NCBI GenBank assembly: GCA_008694505.1
Contig: VZDJ01000116.1
Coordinates: 16,454,781 to 16,518,780 of the forward strand
From: Cyanoderma ruficeps
Lineage: Eukaryota > Chordata > Aves > Passeriformes > Timaliidae
Reading direction: 5' to 3'
DNA: 64,000 nucleotides
Shown here: positions 51,415 through 61,429 of the stretch, one piece after another
How the letters are laid out: each line of letters opens with the position of its first letter
Position numbering within the stretch: position 1 is the first letter of the stretch
The notes under the pieces: generated by a model
What the model saw: the letters and a program-made list of their open reading frames with translations, nothing else
What the model was told of the DNA's origin: nothing
The model's database searches: none
Translations under genes and position numbers: made by a program

Positions 51415-54200
51415 ACACTGCTGTCATGCACAGCATGACGGTATTCTTGTCATCTAACTGCAGCTGTCTGCAATGAAGATGTCCAGTTTTTAAGGCAGTC
51501 ATCTCAGAGGTGAGAGACGTGCCATTTAACCACTAATGGTTGGGTAGCTTGGGCAAACTGATCATCGAGACTCTGCCAGGGTTGCTGCACTGGTGCCTCC
51601 AAGTTGGCACTGTCCCAAGACTGTTGCCAAGAGTAAAGGCAAAAAGTGGATTTGGTAGCTGCTAGTCTTGATATCAAGAGTGGCTGTTTTCAGAACCTGA
51701 TGTGATGCAGAGATAGGTTCATTAGTACTTTCCTGCTCTTTGTAGCTTCAGTGCAGGCTATAGGTGCATTTGTCCTGGGAGACCACTGTAAACGTGCGGG
51801 ACCGAACCCCAGACATCTGTGTGTTTCTCCTAGCTCACTCCTCTGATTGCTGAGGTTTCCAGCTTGGAAAGTCGTGGCAGAACATGAAATACACGTGGCA
51901 TCTCTGCGTCCAGGCGCACAGAAACAAAATAAGTGTCATGGGGAAAATATAATTTCACAGTGGCAGGCCCTGTGTTGGGATAAACAGACGTCTTGTTTCC
52001 TCTCGTGGATGCATGGAAAATCAATTCTCAGTCTTCTGCAGTGGCTCCTAAACATGAACCAAATCCCATTTTGTAGTACAATTGTTTTGTGCCAGTGAAA
52101 AGGCTTCATTTCTAGCAGGGGAACTGCAGGTAACACCTTTTTGGCTATCCTGATTTGTCATTAGGGTGTTTATTTTCTCCTCTTTATAGGAGTCTCATTT
52201 CAAGTGCAGCTTTTTGCTTGGGGGTCTGAAGTAAATAAGAAATAAGTAACAAGTAACTGTATCTGTCTCTAATTCACTAAGCATCCAGAAAAACAGCTAA
52301 TGTGCCTGAACCACTGGGATGAATGCATTAGATTAATCTAATTCAGCTACTTTTCACTCAAACAACCAGTAGCGTTCTGAAAAAGGTTGTGAAAGGGATT
52401 TAGAATTTCTCTTCCACATATTTGCATTCTTCTTCTTTCCATAACTTTGCTGTGTTGCTTAAATGTTAGTTATTCAGTTAGCTTATTTCCTGGACCCTCC
52501 TTAAAACTTTATTTTTAAAATAAATTTATTCTTCTCAGACCTCAGAACTGGCTCTGTATTCACTGAGACTTTCAGTGACCAGGAAAGGCAACAGAATAAA
52601 CACAGACATACAGTGAACAGCTTATCCCACCTGGAGCGAGCAGCTCCCTCTTGTCATTCATTCACTTGCACCTCAGGTGGGCAGCATGGCTACAGGAAAC
52701 CTTGGAGCATCACTGCAGGGCTTAGAGCAATTCCCTGAGTGTGTGACGGCCTTCCCTACATCTCCTTCATCTCCCTTGGCAAAGGAGGGTGCATCTTTCT
52801 TACTTCAGCTCAGTCTAGGTAATGGTTACCTCAGTTTCTGGAGAGAATATCGTGTGCAATCCTTTGTGTACAAAGCCTCAGACCCCATCACGGTGTAAGA
52901 CCTAAATGGGTGCTTTGCTGCCCGCAAGCCCTGCTCTCCTGTCAGTATATTGCTTCAGTGTGATTTGTTCTTGGCACTTTCCTGTGGCTGTTGATCATCT
53001 CCTTATATTTTGTAAGTGCTGACAAGCAACTTGGTTATTTGTCCAAGTGTTTTTCTGGGACCTGAAGCCAGTCTGCCTACTCTAATTCCCAAGTGCCTCC
53101 TTCCCCTCTTCTGAAAGTGGAGCCTATGGTCTGCCCTCCCTGGCCCCCTGGAACCTCCCTATCCCTGGTGGCTCTTCACAGTTAAGTGGTTGCATCTCCA
53201 AGGCTGCTTCAGGAAGCTTGCTGAGTGTCCTGGGATGCAGTTCAACAGGCATGGATGATTGAAAACACCACAGTTATCTAATTGCTCTCTAGCATATCTC
53301 CTCTTGCTGTCACGTGAGTTGGTGTCCTGCTAACACTGGCATTAGCTTCATCAGCAATTTGATTGCTGTTGAGATTTTAGGGAAATTTTCAGAAAAAAAG
53401 GGCATTAAGTGCTTTGCCTTTCCTCTTAACTCTGCCCTGTGCTAATGTTGCACCTCCCTAAACAGTGGGTCAGCTCTTTCTTCGGTCTCTCATATTGCTG
53501 GTGGCTGATGCCCTCACTGCTCATCAAGGTCACAGTACAGGGAGATACCATCCAGGCAGTTTTGGGGCCAGCAGATAACACACAGACCCCACAAAGCCCC
53601 CAGCACCCTGGGAGGGCCTGCTGGTAGTGGGGTTTGGCCAGGCTGTCACTGGGCGGGGAGGCCCTCTCTCCCCAGGCTCAGGGGTGACACGAAGCTCCTC
53701 TCTTTGTGTGCAGGACAGATGTCAGCCAGCTGCACAGTGCATGGAGCCTGTAGGTGATAATTGCTAGGACTGGGTCACTGCACTGGGGCTGCAGAGCAAA
53801 AATCAGGCTGTTGTGGGGTGCAGGAGAGGTGGCAGCTCTAGGGTGGTGACTTCCTCATCCACTCCCCAGATACTGCAGGCACCTGCTCTGAAAGAGATGC
53901 AAGGCAGAATAAGCACAGGAAAGGACAAACTTTCCTTGCCAAGAGGAGATGAAAAGTGATGTTATAAAGTCACTTGTCTCTGGTAACATGGCCCCAGCTC
54001 TGACACAGAGGTGGAGGCCATCCAAGATTCATGCTGGAAGGAGATGAACCCACACCTGGAATCCTATCTGGGTTTCAAAGGTCAGGTGCCTTTCTGCGGT
54101 TACAGATGTCGTGGGGATGGCATTTGACCCTGGCTCATCCTACACAGAAGGCAAGGTATGATGGACAGCAGGATCATTTGAACCCCCCTGGAACTAGCTC
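51415..54200. other. HPSE2: Intron sequence just upstream of the HPSE2 exons
   Basis: No repeat is recognised between the CR1 and the exon acceptor. 52430-52560 is AT-rich; 53600-54180 is GC-richer. No exon-like frame with splice sites other than the one at 54238. Confidence 0.5.
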
Positions 54201-54237
54201 TCCTTTGAATTACAAACTGTTTTTTGTTTCTTCCCAG
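54201..54237 (+). promoter_or_regulatory. HPSE2: 3' splice acceptor of the 174-nt HPSE2 exon
   Basis: A pyrimidine-rich tract (ACTGTTTTTTGTTTCTTCCCAG) reaches the exon at 54238, with A-containing branch-point candidates a few bases upstream (for example around TTGAATTAC at 54205-54213). The match to the acceptor consensus is strong and fixes the exon start, because the frame RSLDKL begins two bases later. Confidence 0.85.
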
Positions 54238-54411
54238 CCAGGTCTCTAGACAAACTCTATAACTTTGCTGACTGCTCTGGCCTTCACCTGATCTTTGCAC
54301 TGAATGCTTTGCACCGAAATCCCAACAACTCCTGGAACAGCTCCAATGCCCTCAGCCTGCTGAAGTACAGTGCCAGCAAGAAGTACAACATCTCCTGGGA
54401 GCTGGGCAACG
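54238..54411 (+). CDS. HPSE2: HPSE2 (heparanase-2) internal exon, likely exon 4
   Basis: Heparanase-2 is a secreted, heparan-sulfate-binding member of glycoside hydrolase family 79. The mammalian protein lacks heparanase activity, can inhibit heparanase, and is mutated in human urofacial syndrome. The exon follows a pyrimidine-rich tract ending TTTCTTCCCAG and is followed by donor G|GTGAGT. It is 174 nt: two bases of a split codon (probably Ala), 57 full codons, then the first base of a Glu codon, so it is phase 1 at both ends. Visible words are [39 protein letters not shown] and [16 protein letters not shown]. Heparanase-1 differs clearly here (it has FGLNALLR and [13 protein letters not shown]), so HPSE2 is favoured over HPSE. 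Three N-glycosylation sequons are present (NNS, NSS, NIS). By recall it covers roughly residues 205-262 of the 592-residue human protein. No stop or frameshift is present. Gene identity is very secure; the exon number is from memory. Confidence 0.95.
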
Positions 54412-54964
54412 GTGAGTGTGGGAACAGGAGAGCCACTTGAATGGAGCTTGCTGTAGCAGAAAGCTACTCACTTTTGGAAGAGGATACTTGTACCTTCCTG
54501 GATGCTTTGCCAGTGTATTTTCAGAGGGATTTAAAGGCCCCCGCTGTAAGGCAGCACCACCTCTAAGACTTGGTGTGAGTCAGTCTCTTAGCTGGACATT
54601 TCTCTCAGTTGGTATTAATCACATAAAATGTTTCTGCCCTGGCTGCTGGGCCCAGCAGGTTCTGTGGGGCCAGGTCAGCTACTGTAGGGACTTGTATGGT
54701 GGCTGCAGTGCCAGGGGAAGTGGGCAACCCTATGGAGACAAGCATGACACCAAGGTACAGCTCCTTCACCCAGCACACAGCAAAAGGGGCACAGGAGAGC
54801 AGGTAGTGGCTGCCATCCGCTCCTCAAAGGCTCCTTCTGTTGCTCTGTAGAGCCACCTGTGTCATCTGAGGAGGTCAAGCAGTGTGACAGGGTGATCTGT
54901 GTCTCTCTGGAAGCACAGAGGAGGAAGCAGAGCTGACAAGTTTTGTCTGTTCCTGTTTTCTCAG
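54412..54964 (+). other. HPSE2: HPSE2 short intron between the two exons (553 bp)
   Basis: The intron has canonical GT...AG ends (GTGAGTGTGG start; TTTTCTCAG end). It interrupts the Glu codon of the N-E-P motif after its first base (phase 1). It is very short beside its neighbours, which exceed 54 kb and 8.8 kb within this window alone. I see no repeat, hairpin or open frame of note. The plus-strand open frame through 54416-54850 has no recognisable content. Confidence 0.9.
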
Positions 54965-55136
54965 AGCCCAATAACTATCGCACCCTGATCGGCCGCTCGG
55001 TGAACGGCAGCCAGCTGGGGAAGGACTACACTCAGCTGAGAAGTCTGCTGCAGCTTATCCGCACTTACTCCAGGGCACACCTCTATGGCCCAAACATCGG
55101 AAGGCCCAGAAAGAATGTCATTGCTTTCCTGGAAGG
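54965..55136 (+). CDS. HPSE2: HPSE2 (heparanase-2) internal exon, likely exon 5
   Basis: This exon continues the same reading frame. The acceptor is CTGTTTTCTCAG ending at 54964 and the donor is GG|GTAAGT at 55137. It is 172 nt: its first two bases (AG) complete the Glu codon begun by the G at 54411, and its last two bases (GG) start a codon finished in the next exon. Visible words are EPNNYRTLIGRSVNGSQLGK, DYTQLRSLLQLIRTYSRAHL and YGPNIGRPRKNVIAFLEG. The N-E-P motif at the junction is where heparanase-1 has its acid/base glutamate. NGS adds a fourth sequon. The block YGPNIGRPRKN is a hallmark of heparanase-2 (heparanase-1 has YGPDVGQPRRK). The next exon, expected to begin with a word like FMKVAGSTVDAVTWQH, is not in the remaining 8.9 kb. 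Confidence 0.95.
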
Positions 55137-56129
55137 GTAAGTGGTGCTGCGTTGACTAAAAAGAGCACAGAAACCCCTCCTGAGACCAATGTCCTTTGCA
55201 GCTGGAAGGCTTGCTCCTTGGCTTCCCAATGTCCAGCAGCCTCCAGGATAGTGAGGCTCTGTGTGGCTGAGCCACCACAGTACCAGCGGCTTTGGGACAT
55301 GGTCATCTGTACTGCTAAAGTTCTGCAGAGGGCCCTGGTGGGACTGAGCTGGACTGAGTAACACTCTCCCAAGCATTTCCAGCATTTCCCAATTATAGGC
55401 AGACTGAAGTGTCCAACTTGTTGGGATGCTAAGACAATGCAGTGGTGTGAATGCAGGCTGCTGCAAGGCCAAGGGCTGCAAGGTCAGGATGAGGGTCCTG
55501 GTACCACTTACCAATGTGCACATTATTATCTCTGAGTTCTCTTGGACAAATTGCTTCGCTCTTCCCATTTGGTGCTTTCTTCTCCCTGCACTTTCTCCAT
55601 CTGTGCAGAGGAAGAACCTGTAGCAACTTTCTTCACTGGCCAAGCTCTCTTCTCCCTCCTAGGGGGATTGCCATGTCTCTAGTTTGGGAAGGCCAGAGGT
55701 GGAGAAGGAATGGTGACAGAGAGGACCACAGACACCTGGAGGTGACGTTGGACAGCCACAGGAATCAGGGAGGTGTGGGAGCCTGCAGGCAGCAGGAGTT
55801 GGGTCTGTGTGGCTCGAAGACCATGCTGCAGAAGGGGAATTCCCTGCAGGACTGTGAACAGAAACTCCAGTGCAGAAGGCTGGGCAGGGGGAGGTGTGGA
55901 AGGGACTCTGCTGGGAGCAAAGCTGGGTCTAGCATTCATTAACATCTGCAGGAATGATCTGGCAGAAACAATAAACAGCACACTGATGCAGTCCCCAGCG
56001 AGACGGGGAGGGAGCCGGGGCCAGATTCTCAGCCCTGCTGCAGCAGCACAAAGAGACCATAAAGCTGGTTGAACCAGCTGCGACGCCAGCATCCCTCCCA
56101 CTGATGAGAGTGGGGGAACAGCCCCTGCA

Positions 56130-56420
56130 CCCACACCGGGGCTGCCACCGATGGCACGGAGAGCGTCGCCTGACGGGGCCCCGCGTTCGGTGCCGCGCGT
56201 GGGAGCGGCGCAGGGGGAGTTACAAAATGTTGTAGTAGCCTTGATCAGCAGGAAATCTATTAGCGCCGGGAGGAGCAGCCTGAGTAAGGAAAACAACGGG
56301 GATGAGAGCCAAGAAGCTATTAGAGAAAGGGAAGTCCTACTGCTGCGTTTGCCCTTCGTGCGCCGCAGCCGGGTCCCAGGGAAGAGGGGTCGGAAGAGCC
56401 AAGTCGCACGGCCAGGGTGG
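56130..56420. promoter_or_regulatory. CpG-island-like patch 1 kb downstream of an HPSE2 exon
   Basis: About 25 CpGs in 300 bp by eye count. The densest part is 56161-56215, with GAGCGTCGCC, CCCCGCGTTCGG and GCCGCGCGTGGGAGCGGCGC. It lies in an intron, far from the expected HPSE2 promoter. It could be an alternative promoter, an orphan island or an enhancer. Open frames here on both strands (up to 205 codons) are expected from the scarcity of stops and have no recognisable protein content. Confidence 0.5.
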
Positions 56421-56753
56421 TCCAGCAGCTAAATATTGCTGGGCTGTGCTTTGACTGACGGCAACCCTGGGAGCAAGGCTGTAGTGTGCAGTCTGGTGGA
56501 GATAATGGCAGACACCCCATCTCACATGAAAGGGAAGGTATGTAAGAGCTGCTGCCCTGCTGATGCGACAGTGGGGACTCTTCATAAACCCCCCAGGTGG
56601 TGTGGAAAAGCTCTGACGAGCATGCCTGCTCTCCAAGCTATATGTTCTTTTCTCTGCTGCCATCCCTGCCTTCCAGGATGACTCTGTTCCATGGGTGCTG
56701 AATGAGTTTTGTCTCTCCCATGGAGAAACCTTGTGTCCTGCACTCCAAGTCCT

Positions 56754-56803
56754 GGTGTCTGCAGCTCACAGCAAGCGGCACGTGCCTGCATGGCCTTACA
56801 GCC
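56754..56803. repeat. 50-bp dispersed repeat, copy 1
   Basis: Starts GGTGTCTGCAGCTCACAGCA and ends GGCCTTACAGCC. It is identical to 59944-59993 except for one base (T at 56791, C at 59981). The flanks are unrelated. It may be part of an unrecognised mobile element or a short segmental copy. Confidence 0.9.
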
Positions 56804-56809
56804 TGTGGG

Positions 56810-59635
56810 GTCCTGTGGGAAAAGAGCTGCTGGTCTTTCAGCATAAAGACCCCATTATTACCAGGCAAGGCGTAAAGAGGAGGGACAAGTCTGATTACAC
56901 AAAGACAAAGGGCTAAATGCTCATTGGCAGTATTTGGACATGTAGCTGCAAAAGGATAAACAAATAAACCCCAGTGCCTAAGCTCTTTGATAGCGTGAGC
57001 TTCATTCCCAGTAGCTCCCCAAGGTCTCCTCAATATGTGGGTTAGTACTACCACGAGCTCTATCGTTTGCAGCAACATCCAGAACTGGTCTGCATGATGT
57101 GGCTCAGCATGCGCCTGGTGCTGTCACAGCCAGGACATACCTCTCAGGGCCCTGAGTGAGCCACACACAGTCAGCAAGCAGGAGAGAGGACAGGGAATGT
57201 AGGAAGGTTCTCTCAAGGGCATATCTGCCATCTGCCTTGCTAGACCACCATGCGTGGTCTACACAGTGTTCACAGTAGGTTGAAGGCTTCCGAATGAAGT
57301 GTGTGCAGGTCACAGTCCTGATGATGTGAAATTTGCAGTTTTTCTCTTCTTTTAAAAAAATACGTGATGGACAGCAGAAGTCAACCATGTAGGAGGAGAT
57401 ACGTCAAGTGGAAGATTATGCATCAAGAGTTAACTAAGGCTGAAGGGGTGAGATGATGCCCCAGATGCAAAGATGGGATGGGTGGATTAGTCTGCCAGGC
57501 AAGCATTACTATATTACCAACATGAGGAAGTGAGTTTTGGTAGGGGAAGTAATGGAAATGAGCTGAAATGGGACAGTAGACCTCCAAGAAGCCCGGTGAG
57601 TGTTCTCCAGCAGTAGAGGCTGACATTAGATGTTCTCCAGGGAAAGCCTCTGGAGATACCTCAGGTCCCAAAATGCTCACAGAAAAGCATCACTCTGAAG
57701 TATTAAGTAGAATAACATTTTCCTGTTCCATGCTCTATGTTCCAAACATTTTAGTCAATTTTTATCTAGTATCTCAAGCAACCAAACTAAACTTATTCTC
57801 TGTGCTTAAATTTTGTCCTGAAATCATGGCAGTGTCAACATGAGTTGGGTATTTGTATCTGCTGAACACCTCCATGGCGCTTCTGACTAAATCCTTATGC
57901 CTGTCCTCCAGGCCAGGGTGGGACTGAACCCCTCCTGAGGTGCCACCTTTCTCTGGGGTCTGCTACAGTAATGGGCAGTTTGGGCACCCGAAAGTTTGCA
58001 GCATATGGGAGGGTGTGCACGCTGTCCTCTGCAGAGGCTGTCCTTAGGCAGGTGACACCGAGCTGTGCTGGGTGACAGCTATACACTCCCCAGTGGTGGA
58101 GGTGGGCTATAGTGGGGGGAGGAGAGCCTGAAGCACAGAAGCTTGGGCTTTGCACACCCTCCAGTGCTTATTTTTGCCCCTGAGCTCCTCCACAACCCTG
58201 CACAGAGCAATGGCTCAGAGCAGCCACAGCCATGGATGTCACCCTGGGCTGGCAGGTCCCGGAGCTTGGAGCTGGCTGCTGCTGCTGGTGTGAGGACAGG
58301 CTCTGCAGTGGAGAGCTGCTGCAGTGCCTGGGCCTGCTATGCAGGAGGCTAGAAACGGTGTCTTGTGGATGCACAGGTGCAAGAGGGAATTTCTCCAGAC
58401 ACAACCAACAGTTGAGTTTGATGAGGTGTTAATTAGACCATTCATGCAGCCTGAACTGTTGCAGAGCAGACCATGTTAGCTACCTACTGTGTCTGCTGGC
58501 ACAGGCATCCCAGAACCGCTCAGAATTTGCTTGGGGAAAAAATTATGGGATTGTGAGGAATTAACATAGATTTTAACAGCAGATCAGGAATCAAACATAA
58601 ATCCAGTTTTGCAAGGCTGGATAGCCCATTTGGTGCTGGAAGAGAAGAAGGAAAAGCTATCAGGAAGGAGAGATGCTGAAACATCTTAAAGCTCAAAACA
58701 TGTGGTACAAAACTTAGGCTGGCATGTCTGGGTGAATTTGGCTCTGGACTCTCATGACCCATTGTTCCTCAGCTGGTGTAGCCCAGTTTTTGCCACTGGT
58801 AACTCACAAGTTTTGGTGTGTTACCTCACCATGGCAGGAGCTGCAACAACGCCTGTCTGTGCAGGTCAGAACACCTCAGTCAGTTCAGGCATTTGTTTTT
58901 ATCCAAATAGCAGCCAAAGACCGTGTATGGACGAGCATGTTTCTTTAAATTCAAGTAAGAAGGAGAAATAAGTATCTGTAGGAGGTGGTATCTGGCAAAG
59001 GGAAGGACTCTGGATGAATTTTAGGAATGAATGTAGGCATTTTTCCTGTCCTCTTGCTGAGAAGGACTTCTGCCATATTCAACACAAGGGACTTGTAAAC
59101 ACTGCATTTTTAGAAGCTGTTTTGGCTGTTTGACTTTCTTTTAAAAAAGTATATCCTTGCTGTATTTTATTACACAAACTACCACAAGGCTGGTGGCACA
59201 GACTGTACCAGGACACTGAACAGATCCAGGGCAAGAATTTTGTACAAAAATTTAAGCCACAAGACAAGGAACTTTAAATTAATGATACAAAGGGAGGAGG
59301 AGGTCACTGCAGCAGGAACTCAAGCTCTGGTAGCATTGAACTTATGAGTGACTCAATTCATAGATACGTTGAAATGAGGTGTGAAGATGTGATGACTCAT
59401 TTTGCAGTTGGTTATATAGCAGGGTCAAGGAGCTGAGATATAAGCAAAAGATTTAGCTGCTGCTCTTGTAAGAGGAAAGAGTTAATATAGTTGTTGCTTC
59501 TGAAACTTAATTTCATTTCTGGAATGCCACAATCACAGTCACCTGTACAGGAAGAACAGAATGGATAAGAAAAGACAGAGATGAGATTATGGCACTGTCT
59601 CAGTACACATTGTACCTTCATTCTGATTACTACCT
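56810..59635. other. Intron sequence, nothing recognised
   Basis: No repeat or exon is recognised. A short CTG-rich stretch (GGCTGCTGCTGCTGGTG) lies near 58274. Confidence 0.5.
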
Positions 59636-59639
59636 ACAA

Positions 59640-59945
59640 TCTCAGTCATTTCATCTCAGAAAAGATGTAATAGAACCAGGAGGTTACAGAGGAGAGCTGA
59701 GGATGTGCGTAGTGTGTGATTTCTTCACATGAGAAGAGATTAAACAGGCCATGCCTCTTCAGCTCAGAAGAGAGACAACTCAGAAGGAATGTTACCAAGG
59801 CCCAAGAGACTGTGAATGGGGTGGTTTGTTCACAGTGCAGAAAGTAGTTTGGAAGGAAGGTTTGTAAAGAAGGAGGAAGGTTATTCACATGGTATGCAAT
59901 GACATTGTGTAAGTAATTGTCACAGGGTGTTGTGGAGGGTAGAGG
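59640..59945 (+). mobile_element. Ancient CR1-like LINE, ORF2 C-terminal part
   Basis: In the sense direction, CAGAAAAGATGTAATAGAAC near 59656, GAGAAGAGATTAAACAGGCC near 59731, TTCAGCTCAGAAGAGAGACA near 59757 and TGTCACAGGGTGTTGTGGAG near 59919 follow the end of the CR1-like ORF2 in order (typical text: GAGGAGAGATTAAAAAGACT...TTCAGCTTAGAAAAGAGACGA...TTGCCACAGGATGTTGTGGA). Frames are broken. The 50-bp dispersed repeat abuts its 3' side. Confidence 0.7.
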
Positions 59946-59993
59946 TGTCTGCAGCTCACAGCAAGCGGCACGTGCCTGCACGGCCTTACAGCC
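59944..59993. repeat. 50-bp dispersed repeat, copy 2
   Basis: Differs from copy 1 (56754-56803) at a single base. It directly follows the old LINE fragment, which is far more decayed than the two copies are from each other, so the duplication is much younger than that LINE. Confidence 0.9.
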
Positions 59994-60664
59994 CTCTTTG
60001 CTGGAAGGCTTGTGCAGCCCTCCCACAGATCAGGTTGGCTGAAGAAAGGTGATGCTGAGCAGCTGGAGAATACAATATATCAGCAGATTTATACCTAGTT
60101 CATACCACATACTGCTCCCTAGAATGAAATTCAGGAATATCCTCTGCAAAATGGATCCTTTGCAGCATGTGGCATTAGTGGGATTTAGTACCCCTTTGTG
60201 CTGCTGCAGGCATTCAGTTGTGCTGCTGGAACCTGAAGAAGTCAGTAAGTGAAGCCTGGGCCTTAATGACCCTCACCAGCCAAGTGAGACACAAGATGAA
60301 GTTTTTTTTACCCATCACTGTTGGCTCAAAGGGCAGAGATCTGCCACCCTACTCTAGGGGTCCACCAGGGCACCACCACAACCACAGGCAGACCAGTCTT
60401 GTTTCTACATTTGAGGCTTGTGTAGGGTAGGGACTCTGTTTTGTAGTTCTTCAGGGACTAGCAGATGAAAGTCCAGCACTCAGGAGTCATTAAGATGCTA
60501 AACCACCTGTGTGCCTCTGAAATAACAACTTGTTATTATGCAGCTGCATTCCTCATTACAGCATTGCAATTTTTTTTTTAATAATTTAAAGGGTGAAAAT
60601 CTGCAATTACCTTCATGGGAAAGATGTTTCCAAATGTGGATGTCTCTCTAATGTATCAGGAATA

Positions 60665-60935
60665 AGCCTAGGAAGTTCCAGAGGCTGGCAGCTGAGTCCA
60701 GACACATTCAAAAGAGAAATAATGTACTGGGAGGCTAATTAACCATGGGAGCAATTTACTTAAGTTTGCAGTAGATGCTCCATGATTGACAAGTATTGAA
60801 TCAGGACAGGAGATGTGCTTCAGATATCTGCCAACACTAAAGGGAAAGTTGTGGTCCTGGGAGATACAGTTATGGGAGATGCTCTGGAAGAGGTCAGATC
60901 TGACCCACAGTGTCACAATACAGAGTTTGGGTATC
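60665..60935 (+). mobile_element. Ancient CR1/L2-like LINE 3' end
   Basis: CTAATTAACCATGGGAGCAA, then TTTACTTAAGTTTGCAGTAG and ATGCTCCATGATTGACAAGT (60735-60800), then GAAGAGGTCAGATCTGACC near 60887, follow in order the 3' end of old sauropsid LINEs (text like AATTAACCATTGGAACAATTTACC...GATTCTCCATCACTG...GAGGTCAGACTAGATGA). Truncated and strongly diverged. Confidence 0.65.
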
Positions 60936-61180
60936 AGTACCACCTTGAGGTGCTGCAGCCCTCCTGCTCCTTGCCCCCACAGCTCACTCATGACCTGTGA
61001 GGTGAGCCCCACCTTGTGCTAGTACTACCATTTCTAGGACAGAGCTGTGAACTGTTTGGGACACTGAGCAGGGCTGAATTACATTTTTCTCAGTTCTAGT
61101 TCAACACAGGGCCCCACAGGTAGTAATGGTGGCATGGGATGCTGGCACAGAGCCAGCTGCAAGATTAAGAAAATGGACAT

Positions 61181-61425
61181 ATCACAGAGAAATGGGATGA
61201 GTTGGATTGAAAAGGAACTTAGTGATCATCCAGTTCCAACCCCCCTGCCACGGACAGGGACACCTTTCAGTAGACCAGGTTATTCAGGACCCCATCCAAC
61301 CTGACCATGAACACCTCCAGGGATGGGGCATCCACAGCTTCTTTGGCCAACCTGCTCCTGTGCCTTATCACCCTCACAGTGAAGAATTTCTTGCTAACAC
61401 CTTATCTAAACCTACCTCTGTCGAT
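61181..61425 (-). mobile_element. CR1 3'-end fragment (about 245 bp)
   Basis: ATCACAGAGAAATGGGATGA, GTTGGATTGAAAAGGAACTT, CAGTTCCAACCCCCCTGCC, GATGGGGCATCCACAGCTTC and CAGTGAAGAATTTCTTGCTA follow the antisense avian CR1 3' end to near 61425. It is moderately diverged. Confidence 0.95.
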
Positions 61426-61429
61426 TGAT

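Larger units (their letters stand above)
1..54237 (+). other. HPSE2: Large upstream HPSE2 intron (3' part), probably intron 3
   Basis: I read 54 kb ahead of the first exon as intron of the same gene. No stretch resembles the expected preceding HPSE2 exon (in human a region with KQKGCKIAQHPDVMLELQ). No open frame on either strand has protein-like composition with flanking splice sites. Open frames of 100-185 codons occur, but mostly in GC-richer or CpG-rich patches where stops are rare. Human HPSE2 is known to have very large introns, which fits. An independent nested non-coding gene cannot be excluded. Confidence 0.75.

Noticed and set aside
50876..51431. Minus-strand frames with polymerase-like protein words, considered as a gene.
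   Set aside because: They are the frameshifted ORF2 tail of a truncated CR1 retroposon, annotated as a mobile element.
54238..55136. Heparanase-1 (HPSE) as the identity of the two exons.
   Set aside because: Diagnostic words ([28 protein letters not shown]) fit heparanase-2; heparanase-1 differs at these places. The very large introns also fit HPSE2.
55083..55643. 186-codon minus-strand open frame overlapping the second HPSE2 exon.
   Set aside because: It is antisense shadow of the real exon at one end and featureless sequence for the rest.
55679..56296. Longest open frame in the window (205 codons, minus strand).
   Set aside because: It overlaps the CpG-rich patch, where stop codons are scarce, and frames are open on the other strand too. 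The translation has low-complexity Ala/Pro/Leu composition and no recognisable domain or splice-bounded structure.
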